Positions 1 through 8,797 of a stretch of 20,277 nucleotides of DNA are shown here, piece after piece (within the stretch, counting starts at the first letter, position 1; every line of letters begins with the position of its first letter). Position numbers and translations under genes: made by a program. The notes beneath the pieces are model-generated. The model ran no database searches. It worked only from the letters and a program-made list of their open reading frames with translations, and was not told the origin of the DNA. This DNA is from Botryllus schlosseri (Eukaryota; Chordata; Ascidiacea; Stolidobranchia; Styelidae): positions 1 to 20,277 of the forward strand of contig ATSW01012988.1 in the NCBI GenBank assembly GCA_000444245.1, read 5' to 3'.

Positions 1-112
1 GTCTCAGATCACTCTCAAAAATTGTACAACACTGTGCCTTTTGGATTTCGACACGCAGTGCGCTGCAGGATACAATACCTATTTCAAAACATTTTGTGTA
101 AAACAACCCGCG

Positions 113-206
113 CTATCAATATCAGTATCAGTTCCTTTATATTTTCATCATTTCTAAACACCACAAAACTGCGATACAATGAAAGATAGGAAGGTGTCGA
201 AACGAC
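113..206 (-). repeat. LINE 3'-end fragment, copy B
   Basis: Read on the minus strand, the segment matches the tail of the LINE at 15292-15946 closely: TTTCGAC, CTTCCTATCTTT, CATTGTATCGCAGT and GTGGTGT are followed by GAAATGATGAAA. It ends in a degenerate ACTGATACTGATATTGAT tail, the sort of short-unit tail left by target-primed reverse transcription. The copy is severely 5'-truncated and sits in a transporter intron. Confidence 0.6.
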
Positions 207-449
207 TTTGAGTAGCTAGCGTGATGAGGGTGTTTGAACGGGGAATTGGCAATCCAACAGTACGCCAAATTAATTTGACATGAATTAAAATAAACCACTG
301 CATTCGTGGAAACATCGTCGGTGGATAGTTCGCGATGATCGCAAACGAAAAACGTCGTGATTTGACAGATTTTGTGGAATGTTAGTTTGCAATGAGAACT
401 CAGCGATATATAGAACTAATCATATGTCCTTGCTACACCATCTACCGGG

Positions 450-561
450 AAGCAATTTTTCTTCAGCGCCCCCATTTCGTCCCCTGAGCGTTTCCGCCCC
501 CTTCAAAATCCAAATTGCCCCCAGGGGGGCTGCAGACAAGGTTAAAAGGTTAAGAACCACT
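450..561 (-). mobile_element. hAT-like MITE terminal fragment
   Basis: Read on the minus strand, it begins near 561 with AGTGGTTCTTAACCTTTT, the characteristic end of many animal hAT miniature elements. A GC-rich GCCCCCCTGGGGGC block and GGGGGCG tracts follow. I could not define the opposite end or a target duplication, so limits are approximate. Confidence 0.45.
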
Positions 562-771
562 TCATTCGGGAATTGCCTGAATTACGGGGAATATCTCCAA
601 TTATCCATGGTGCGCAATCACAAAATCTTCCATCCCTCAACGCCGTGACTGGCGGTAATCCTATTCACGATTACGAGAAGTAACTGCACCAGTCCCTAAC
701 CAAACATTGAATGTGTGTCTAATGACAGTGTGAAAGGTCCGACGTAACAATGGCATGTAAGTCACGGGTAC

Positions 772-922
772 CTGTTGCTCTCGTCAACTCCGGCGTCGAT
801 AAACAAAGACGTAGAGTAATAGAACACAGCGGTGATCCCGGATAGTTGTTGGGAAAGCTGCATCACGATCGCCACGAGCATGGGTCTGCGAAGGCGTCCT
901 ATCTTGAAGATTTCGAAGAAAC
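772..922 (-). CDS. SLC2A: GLUT exon e (TM7)
   Basis: The acceptor is cttgaccag and the phase-1 join gives [18 protein letters not shown]7 follows: [14 protein letters not shown], then [10 protein letters not shown], and the exon ends at DESN plus two bases before a GTACCC donor. QLS and both sugar-binding glutamines are kept. The residue equal to GLUT1 N288 is Thr (codon at 833-831, ACC). The next exon should start with a residue completing AG and the A-T-x-G of TM8. It is not present in bases 1-771. Confidence 0.92.
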
Positions 923-3900
923 CTGGTCAAGATAATGACGGTTCATTCAGTCGCGAAATGACAGTAGGCTACATTCCACAATTATCGACAGTTTGCATTG
1001 ACATTATCACTCAAGAGTTTGAGAAACCAGCCTTCGCACGTAAATGAACACGGGGACAAACATTTGCCGAGTACACATTTACCAAGAAATTGGATTGAAC
1101 AAGACATGCCGGTGATTTGACAAATATTTAATATTTGATCATAACATAACTAACGCGGGCAGGCAGGCCCTCAGGACGATGGGGCTGATATGATAGCGGC
1201 AATAGAAATATTGGAACTATCGGGAAAAATTGATTTTGCATGTCACTGTGACGAGGCAATCGATGATTTCAAAATCCGCACGCGATACTGCTCATGAGAT
1301 TCCGTGATGATTAACCAAACGCGAATGAGACAATGGGACATCAATACATATGATGAAATGATTATCAACGCGATAAGTTTGGAAGTGCTAGTTGTATTGG
1401 GCTTGGAGGTCTCAACGGATTACCAGGAGATCGGCGTCTCGGCATTAAAAGTCATATTGTCGACACGCGATCCGTATGACACCATTAATTAGGCAATCGC
1501 AGTAGCCAAAATAAAACAGTGTACAGTGGGCACTGGGTAGGGTTACCATACGTCCTCATTTAGGAGGATTTGTCCTCCTTTTTCGGATTTTTGAAAATGT
1601 CCTCCGAGGACGCTTAAATGTCCTGCTTTTTGGCAATTCGTCCTCCTTTACAGCTTTTTGAGCTAAGTTGATGGATAGATTCGAGTGAAAATGGGCTCAT
1701 ACAGGAAATTCGTGGTTGGAACGTAAATGACGACCTTTTTTTCATTTTTTTTAGTCAACCAACCACAAAGTTGAGAAAAATTCACCACTTTTTCCGAATT
1801 TTACTCCACAATTGTAAGTCTGAAAATTTTGGAAAAGTGTAGTCCTTTGCCGATTCCAAAATATGGTAACCCTAGCACTGCCAGGCATAAGCAACCGAAA
1901 TCCGAAGTTTCTCGTACTAAACCCAGATGGAACCGGCCGACTGTACAGAATCAAAATCAGGGTTGACAGTGATTTGCCTATCCACTGAGAACTTTGTAAA
2001 TCTGAATTCAGGTTTGATATTTTTGCGCAACTTATTCTACTGGAACGGAAAGGACGTAATGCATTTTTGTCCTTGATGTTTTTGCGGAATATACACCGAC
2101 TGATGATATACATGCACACGATCTGCACACATGTATGCCATGACCATGAGTGCATGATGTACATTGTACATATGCCGCCGGACAAGGAAGGTGCAGATAT
2201 AGCCTTGTAAGGCTTTCTAAGTCCTGCAACATTCCATCCATGCTATCCTGGTATTGTTGATTGCAAATTCAAATAATGTACAAGTAAATTGAAAACAATC
2301 TGTGTCGCACACCGCAGTCTGATTATTTATTAAAGGGCGATTAATCCGCGTAAGGTTGGGGTTGAGCTATAACGCTATGGTGGAAATCTGGTTAACACAC
2401 CTACTTTCCACCCACATGCAGTAACAGTGAATAACGCCATTGTGATGTCATCGCAACTACGAAAGCTAGGATTGATCCTGAACATGACAACATAGATATG
2501 CCCGTAGTTTTTGTTTTATGTTTTCCGCGGATGGTCTCGGATATAAAATAGACACGAACCAACAGATTTTTCTTCCGATTCTTCTTTATATTCCTGCTGC
2601 ATCACAGAACACTCCTCGTCGACGTCGTGGCAAGCTCCCCGTAGTTTTCCGAGCGCTTTCCTGGCTCCCGAGTCGTCGTTCTTGTACAAGAGCAGGTACC
2701 TTTCGAATTTGCAGCCGCTGCGACATTCACGTCATTTTTGTAAAGCACGCACAGTAACCTACCGAGGACTCTCCGGGCAAAACGGCAGGAAGATGAGCTG
2801 AAACACTGCGAATACCGCTGTCAGTCCGAGCAGGATCGGCCATCCGGATTCGGTGCCGAGAACGGAAGGTAACCCCAGAACCTGAAATGTTACATTTATA
2901 CGATTTAATATAGCCTGCTTGTCCGCTGAACTGCCTATGTCAAGTGTAGGGGCGGGGAAAGTAGTCAGCGTTGCTACTCACGTAGAAGTAGAAACAATGC
3001 CGATCAATTACAGGCACAGCAAGACATCTCAGAAGTCAAAACTACATCGGATATAGAAGTGCAAAATGGGAAGTAATCTATGGATAGTACACTCAGGTAT
3101 GTGGTTTCAAAAAGTACAGCTGCTCGGTCGGTCGCATCATTCTATCAGTCAATTGTAAGTGGCCCCTTTCGCAAATGTATATTCAGCTGCCGTGGTACCG
3201 GGGCTCTTTCCCCAAATTGTTATGCGTGATGCAAACTTATCGCAAAACTGCTTCCTACTTTTCACAATACAACTTGTAAAAACTCCTAAGTAGAAGTAGA
3301 GGTAATATAAAAACCTAGCCATGCATTTGAATAAGCAGTATAAGTAGGCTAAGCCTACTTCAGTAGTCGGAAACGCAGAACTTCCTTGGTCACCTGTGCC
3401 TGTGGTCAAGTGCTGTGTACAGCACAAAAATCAAGTGTTTCCCACCGATAACTATCACGCACGTGATAGAACAACAAGCAAGATAGACCTCATTCAAGTT
3501 AGGAGATGTATCTCCGAATAAAACCAAATTTCCATTCGCCATAAATTCACTGAACAGGATAAGACCAATTCAAGCCGCGACAGAAAGTAACTGAGTTCTA
3601 CTTTCACACTATCCTATTACCGGATGAAGATGATGCGAATGACATCGGATAAGAATTGCAAAATGCGCAGATATATTCTTATAGCAGTCAAATTCATACG
3701 TGGCGTGAAAATCTAAGCGACACGCCAGCAATGCAGGTTCATACGAACGACAATTGTCGCGTAACACGGTATTGTATCATCACCCGGTGGCTCAGTATCA
3801 AATTGACCAGTGCTTTTCAACCCGTTTGACGGTTCGCACTTGGGCGTGTGAAAAGTATTGCAGTGCGAATGACGAAGGTGGTGCGAATGGTGATAACGAA

Positions 3901-6900
3901 AATCCGGATTGAGTGCGAATGGAAATCGTGAATAATTGTTAATTTTTCTGACGTGAAATAATTCAAATAGACCTAACAGGAAATTCAAGGGCAGTGTAAC
4001 GAACCACTAATCGTAGATGTCACAAGCCGTAGTGAATTAATATTTAGCCATATAATTGTTACGTAACGACAAGCCTGGTTTGGAAGCTGCAACCAACCGT
4101 ACAATTTTATCAAGTAGCCAGTGAAATCTGAAGGAAAAGTTTTTTTTTGCACAGCCTTAATAGTCACCCTACCTTAAAGCTAGATGTCATATCCTTTTTT
4201 TAAAGTTGGCTGAACATATCGGGGTTATGGGTGAAGGGTGCTAGTTATCGGTTTTATCCGTGTCAGCTTAAAAATTCGTTATCAGTCGAGCTCAAATTGC
4301 AAGAATTGCAATGGACTGAAATAGATGTACTTGTTACTACAAATCTCAACGTTTGATCGAAATGCCCTGGATAAGCATTTTTTTGATTCACCCAGACCCA
4401 GCATCGCTTCGCGAGTAGAGGTCGACCGATTATCGACATGGCCGATATTTAGAACTTTCCCGATTATCGATATCGGCCGATATTTTATATTTGAAAAAAA
4501 TTCAAAAATTTCGGAAATTCAATGCTCCGTGTTCTCAGTCTCAAGAAATCGACGACGCAAAGGGCGATTTATGCCAGATTTACCCTTGCAGGGCGAGTTT
4601 AGCTGGGTGAGCATGCAGAGAAACTATGCTTCCTGCATTACAATCTACCTTTTTGGACTGATCTGCAATTCTGCATCATATTTTGCTTTTTTGGTTATCC
4701 CAAATTTCATCGACTGTGCACAATTAAGGAATAATTTCAGTTTTCTCGTTTGTTGTTCAGCTTTCTGTGGCATGTACAAGTGCCATCTTGCCTAATATAT
4801 AATATTTTTGGTGAAATTGTTCTCTGCTATTTCCATATTAATATCGGCCTGTATGATATCGGTATCGGCCTTGTGAGTGAGCCGATATATCGGTATCGGC
4901 CTGTAAAAATCAATATCGGTCGACCTCTATTCGCGAGCCGTATGAAATCATCCGACAGGACGCGGATCCGGCCCGCAGACCGTATGTTTGACATCCCTGT
5001 TATACACATTGTCGACCTCGCGTAAAAGAGAAAACTCAATAGTAGTGAGGATGAGTCAGATGTGATTTCAGCGGATGTCACGGGAACCAGATGGTTGAAT
5101 TTGAGGTGAAAACGTGCCGTACTAATGCGCGTATATCGATCGCCCTGATGTAAGCTACTGTTCGCATCCTTGCAAGCGACGGAACTATATATAGCTCGTG
5201 GGCCGTCGTCAATTATCACCGAACGATATTCTTGCATAATGAAATCTAGTTTATCGGAAGACACGCCGCCTCGGAGGACGGCTAAATGTCCTCTTTTTGA
5301 AGAATTTTGGTCAAATGTACGTGGAAATTGGCAGAGATATAGGAAATCAGCGGCCAAATAACGGTTTTCGGGACTTGAGCCAGAAAAATGACCTTGTCTT
5401 GTTTTAGTCAACCGACCACGAAGTCCGGAAAAATTTCGCATTTTTTCAGGATTTTAGTCCAGTATTGTAAGTCTGAAAATTTTGAAAAAGTGTCCTCTTT
5501 TCAGATTTCCAAAATACGGTAATCCTACAGATATAGCACTAACGCTATCGCAGTTAAGGCCTAGGCCATTCTGTCAAGACAGTTGTTGGCCTGCATGTTG
5601 AAACCGAGACTTTGTCCAGATATCCTAAACGAGGATCCAAACTCCTACACGGTATCTGGGAAAATGACGCATCAAAATAACTGGAATGCACATAAATTTA
5701 TTGAACAAATCCATCAGCTAATCGATAGCGGCCGAATGGAAAACCTATCCGTCACGTGACCACACTAATCATCTCCCGGTATACCTGTAACCTAGTCCCG
5801 AACCTGGTTTGGAGAATTACACCAGGTGGTACGTTTTGCGATGTATAAGTATTATTCTCAATCATCACTGTGACTTGGCGAGTTTCAAATCATGCGCTAA
5901 TAAATTTCACCTGGGATCAGTTACGCACGCATGACCATTACCAAAATTGCACTTGAACTTAGCCATCGTCGCAATAGCCGTGACGATGCTGAAGATTTGT
6001 TGTTGTGGACTCAGACTCAAACACAGATTAAGCTGCAGATGAGCTTTGTACATACCACCCCTTGCGATGTTGTACAACATGACTTACTGCCAGGAATTCT
6101 CATTACATAACTATTGGAGTGAGGTGTTCAGAGATAACCATTACGAAACGTCGAAAGTTATGTAACGTATCAAAGTGCGGAAAAATACAGCCCGATTCGC
6201 GCCGTGCCTTTTAAATATTGTGAGCCGTTTGATTCGATGCACGCACAGTCGCACACGTCGCACACGGGACGGCATCCTGTCACACTCTGAACACATCTGA
6301 TACGCGTGACCGTTAACTCCGCGTTCTGTGTTGATCACGCTCACGGGAATGTTAAATACATAGGGTGCTGTCGGTGGTTGAAATCTAAACTACTACATAC
6401 ACATTACCCAGCAATCGCAAAAGGATCTGCGCTGTGTTGTGTGTTAGTGTCTGGTCATGGTTAGGTCGTGGATGTGCGACTATATGCGAGCCGGTATAGT
6501 AATAGTCTTCGTGAATTCGGTCAACTATAGCACTAAAACAAGCCGTGTGTCGATGAGTTGAAGCATCCGGCGTTAGTTCAGATAATCACGTAACAACAAG
6601 GAAATATCCGTGGCGTTTCAGTGCCTTATTTTGATGTTCCGTAGTTGTACCAAATCAAATAACTCCATTATTGACCATACGTAGTAAAACATGAACAATG
6701 TTCATTGAATAGCTACTTAGTTACGTAAGCCGTGGTAGTACTAGCAACTTGTTGAGATATTATATCATTACCCCGTCACATTTGGTGCACATTTGGCGGT
6801 ATACTTCACATAAAACGCACAAGTACACTCTTGCAAGGTAGGAAGTACTTTCTGTGTATGGTGAATGGAAGTGCCCACTGCCCACTAGCACGGCATACAA

Positions 6901-7403
6901 TTATATTTTATCTCAAACTCCCAAATGTATTTGAATTATCTGGCGTACAATGTATAGGGAGTTCTTACTTGTGATATCAGGATCGACGATACTATTCCAA
7001 GCTGGTTAAGCGTTCCGAGCATGCCGCGATGCTGAACGGGGGATATCTCGGTCAAAAACATTGGCGCGATTACAGTGTTGATCCCACAGTCTACGCCGAT
7101 CACAAAGCGCCCTGTATGGCGACGATGTAACAAATCCGCAAAACCATACAAAGTGTGTGATTATCGAATATGTGCTTCTTACCGATCATGAGCATCTCAT
7201 AGGAGTTTGCCAGCTTAGAAAACCCCATCAGACATGCGCCCGCGAGGGCGATCAAATTGTTGCATAGCAGCGACCTTTTACGGCCGAGAACTTGCGAAAG
7301 CGGTCCAGCCGCCAGCGACCCGATCATTCCGCCGACGGCGAATATCGCGACTGTCGAGCTCCATAGAACAGTCAGAGACGATTGACTTATAACCTCGCCA
7401 AAC
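772..7403 (-). CDS. SLC2A: class I facilitative glucose transporter (GLUT/SLC2A), partial, 5 exons
   Basis: Membrane sugar carrier of the major facilitator superfamily, expected to move glucose down its gradient across the plasma membrane. Joined exons (7403-7183, 7111-6969, 2881-2763, 2699-2560, 922-772) give about 257 codons with matching phases at every junction. Visible in order: TM2 with VGGMIGS, the loop motif LGRKRS, TM3-TM4 with [10 protein letters not shown], then [10 protein letters not shown] and LGTLNQLGI of TM5 (the Gln matches GLUT1 Q161), TM6 ending in [11 protein letters not shown], the large cytoplasmic loop with [10 protein letters not shown], and TM7 with [10 protein letters not shown] followed by [10 protein letters not shown]. 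The QLS in TM7 and the overall match to GLUT1-4 and insect Glut1 place it in class I. About 500 residues are usual, so roughly half is seen. The C-terminal half (GRR loop, PETKG) lies beyond the left edge, and no TM1 exon was recognised upstream of 7403. The QQLSGIN motif reads QQLSGIT. Family is certain; substrate is inferred. Confidence 0.93.
923..2559. other. GLUT intron d/e with one MITE
   Basis: The 1.6-kb intron between the loop exon and the TM7 exon. Apart from the MITE at 1538-1874 I see no exon. A plus-strand frame at about 1160-1495 is open except for one TGA but resembles no family I know. The remainder (1875-2510) has no recognisable structure. Confidence 0.6.
1538..1874 (+). mobile_element. 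337-bp MITE, family 1 copy 1 (TIR tagggttaccata)
   Basis: A perfect 13-bp terminal inverted repeat, TAGGGTTACCATA, lies at 1538-1550 and 1862-1874. The flanks GCACTGGG (1530-1537) and GCACTGCC (1875-1882) match at 6 of 8 bases, an 8-bp target duplication as left by hAT elements. The left part is full of GTCCTCC motifs, including an AGGAGGA/TCCTCCT hairpin at 1562-1579. There is no coding capacity. Related copies are at about 5270-5527 and from 20081 to the window end. Confidence 0.8.
2560..2699 (-). CDS. SLC2A: GLUT exon d (cytoplasmic loop)
   Basis: A 63-base intron separates it from the previous exon. The acceptor is aattcgaaag, with a poor pyrimidine tract, but phase 2 restores PESPRYLLLY exactly. 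It encodes 46 codons including [10 protein letters not shown] and an acidic stretch (EEYKEESEE-like) of the ICH domain loop. It ends one base into a codon at a GTTCGT donor, a weaker consensus that the phase of the next exon supports. Confidence 0.88.
2763..2881 (-). CDS. SLC2A: GLUT exon c (TM6)
   Basis: The acceptor is acatttcag and the start is phase 0, across an intron of about 4.1 kb. It encodes VLGLPSVLG, then SGWPILLGL and the TM6 helix, ending in LPFCPESPR with the last codon split two bases before a GTAGGT donor. GW(P)LLL and PESPR are family hallmarks. Confidence 0.93.
3341..3359. repeat. short inverted repeat AAGTAGGC/GCCTACTT
   Basis: Perfect 8-base arms are separated by three bases. 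It uses the same TAGGC/GCCTA word that recurs elsewhere in the window, for example in the 16-bp palindrome at 9590-9605. No function can be assigned. Confidence 0.5.
4408..4937. mobile_element. 514-bp hAT-type MITE with perfect 8-bp target duplication
   Basis: The element spans 4416-4929. Its ends are TAGAGGTCGACCGAT and the inverse ATCGGTCGACCTCTA (one mismatch at the innermost position), flanked on both sides by the identical octamer TTCGCGAG (4408-4415 and 4930-4937). Both subterminal regions are packed with ATCGGCC/GGCCGATAT words in both orientations, typical of transposase-binding repeats. The interior has no transposase frame. The 8-bp duplication indicates a hAT-type transposase acting in trans. 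The identical duplication suggests a fairly recent insertion. Confidence 0.88.
5270..5527 (+). mobile_element. MITE family 1 copy 2, 5'-truncated
   Basis: It aligns with 1599-1874: both have GGACG-CTAAATGTCCT, TTTTAGTCAACC with ACCACGAAGT or ACCACAAAGT, TTGTAAGTCTGAAAATTTT, and an end in CCAAAATA-GGTAA-CCTA. The first 60 bases or so of copy 1, including the left terminal repeat, are missing, so no target duplication is expected. It lies in the long transporter intron. Confidence 0.75.
6969..7111 (-). CDS. SLC2A: GLUT exon b (TM4-TM5)
   Basis: The acceptor is atacag and the donor GTAAGAAC, after a 71-base intron. The phase-1 join restores [11 protein letters not shown]. The exon gives 48 residues, with the GRF arginine of TM4, [10 protein letters not shown], and the LNQLGI sugar-contact Gln of TM5. 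It ends in ISQ, the position where class I genes continue with V-x-G. Confidence 0.93.
7183..7403 (-). CDS. SLC2A: GLUT exon a (TM2-TM3)
   Basis: The exon follows a pyrimidine-containing acceptor ending in gcgacag, starts with one base completing a codon, and encodes 73 full codons from FGEVISQSS to EMLMI plus one base. It ends at a GTAAGA donor. It covers the end of the first exofacial loop, TM2 ([16 protein letters not shown]), the conserved loop LGRKRS and TM3. The upstream frame remains open to 7468, but those extra residues do not resemble GLUTs and are read as intron. Confidence 0.92.
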
Positions 7404-8199
7404 CTGTCGCAAGAAAGTAAACCAATTACCAGATGAGACGGGTAAGTCGCGTGGACTATCAAATCCAAAGTGTCTTGAAATATGATTTATAGCGTATCCC
7501 CAGTAGAATCCGACTAAGAAGTAATGCAATGTGATGGTGAAGTCGGATGAGTCGAATTGATCATCATACCGCGAAGTCCTAGGACATATTGAAAGCATAG
7601 GAAATGTAGCTACAAAACTTAATGATAACTGCTCTGGGAATCATGGAAATTTGCTAATATTAACGGATCACATACGCTAAAGTATCGTTCGTTGCGTAAT
7701 TTCGATATTTTTATCGTACTGTACCGTATTGTTTTGCGCTTGTTGATGTGGATTTCGAAACCGTATTGTTACTAGAACTAGTGCGTTGCGTATAGTTATT
7801 TTACTCCAGTATCCTCGAATGTCTACATAAAAATTCGAGCTGGACGTATGGGTCCGATCAATTGTAAAAATTCCAGCGGTGTGGCGAAAGTAGTTACTTT
7901 CAAGTAACGAAAACGCACGCCTTCGAGTCAAGAGTAATATCTTGTCAGCGAAAAATATAGATTCAATGCTCTATTCCTACTGTTGAATACCCGAAACCGT
8001 AGACCGTAGCTCAGCATCGCCAACCATGTTGCAACAAGACTACGAATATTCATGAAACGACAAATCGAAATTATTTTGAATGATGTGCGACTGGTCACTG
8101 GTATCATCTTCCTCGTGACTGCAACCAACATTCAAAGTCATTATTACTGCCATGTCGTCATAATATGCCGTACTCGAGTCGAAATATTCGACTCGGAAC
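7404..8199. other. region upstream of the first visible GLUT exon
   Basis: The missing TM1 exon should lie upstream of 7403, but I found no FGYN-type signature on the minus strand here. A hydrophobic frame at 7598-7404 and a short YG-containing frame near 8000 were considered and set aside. A 9-base inverted repeat (CGAGTCGAA/TTCGACTCG, 8175-8195) borders the next MITE. Confidence 0.5.
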
Positions 8200-8671
8200 T
8201 AGGGCTGGGCAAAATCGAGTACCTGAGTGATTCGATTCTGATTCACGGAATATGCTTCGAGTCGAGTAATCGAGTATCACTCATTATGACGTCATAACAG
8301 TATGTAATATGTCAAAGTTCAAATGTGTACCTTTTATACGACCGCAAAATATATAATGTCTGTTATCCATCACATTAAAGATGCTTGGGTATTTTTTCGA
8401 ACATACCGATTTCATTGCATTTGGTGACAATGTTGCGGGATGATCATGACTTCGGAAATGTGCTATTTCCAGTAACATTCGTAGCTTTGTACTATATGTT
8501 TCGTATGCCACGATACGGCCAATCAAAGTTTCAAGCCTTCAACAGTGAAAATTGGTATCGAAACTATAATTCCCGTTGATAAATTAACTTACAGTTGCGA
8601 GGAGCCTATAATTTCAGTACTCGAAAAAATCGTCATTTACTACTCGACTCGAATCATTGTGCCCAGCCCTA
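8200..8671. mobile_element. 472-bp hAT-like MITE (TIR tagggctgggca)
   Basis: A perfect 12-bp inverted terminal repeat, TAGGGCTGGGCA, lies at 8200-8211 and 8660-8671. The flanks CTCGGAAC and CTCGAACA differ by one indel, compatible with an 8-bp target duplication. Subterminal regions are rich in GAGTCGAGT/ACTCGACTCG words. The small open frames inside lack any transposase motif. TAGGGCTGGGCA ends are common in animal hAT non-autonomous elements. Confidence 0.75.
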
Positions 8672-8797
8672 CTCGAACAGGATCACCCAGTTACTCACCG
8701 ATTTTGCCAAAACCCGATCACAATTTACCAAGTTATTATGGCATCACTCCACTCGCGGGAGAGACAAAGCCACGTACAGATGAACAATACTCTAGAA

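Larger units (their letters stand above)
1..771. other. intronic sequence left of the last visible GLUT exon
   Basis: No further transporter exon could be found on the minus strand here: nothing resembles GRR, a TM8-TM9 segment or PETKG. The stretch holds an inverted LINE tail (113-206) and a hAT-like terminal fragment (about 450-561). A plus-strand frame is open from the window edge for about 50 codons, but it matches nothing I know. Confidence 0.6.
2882..6968. other. 4.1-kb GLUT intron b/c with transposon insertions
   Basis: It holds a complete MITE (4416-4929), a partial second MITE (about 5270-5527), a short inverted repeat at 3341-3359 and four scattered TGCGAATG words at 3634-3921. Stretches 2882-3340, 3360-3630, 3922-4407 and 5530-6968 show no gene I can support. 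The 54-codon plus-strand frame at 5595-5759 is within chance expectation. Confidence 0.6.

Noticed and set aside
1160-1495. Plus-strand frame with one TGA ([11 protein letters not shown], later VLVVLGLEV)
   Set aside because: Could be a decayed gene, but no family resemblance and the length is compatible with chance in an intron.
2032-2241. Overlapping minus-strand ORFs of 69 and 144 codons around 1751-2241
   Set aside because: They overlap each other in different frames and cover MITE family 1 sequence; no conserved features.
4325-4795. 156-codon plus-strand open frame
   Set aside because: Largely the interior of the 4416-4929 MITE; no transposase motif and no counterpart outside the element.
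4827-5441. Longest open frame in the window, 204 codons on the minus strand
   Set aside because: It runs across half of one MITE, a short unique stretch and half of another MITE in reverse. Its C-terminal part is just translated ATCGGTATCGG repeats. No domain, and it lies in a transporter intron.
5595-5759. 54-codon plus-strand ORF starting [11 protein letters not shown]
   Set aside because: Natural-looking composition, but the length is within chance, there is no homology I recognise and it lies within an intron with no supporting splice sites.
7278-7598. Minus-strand frame with HYFLVGFYWGYAINH, considered as the missing TM1 exon
   Set aside because: It has a faint GY resemblance to FGYN but lacks the spacing and the NAP motif, and no donor of the required phase joins it to the 7403 exon.
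7928-8131. Short minus-strand frame with ATWLAMLSYG, also considered for TM1
   Set aside because: Spacing to the following Asn is wrong, the helix is too short and the possible donor has the wrong phase.
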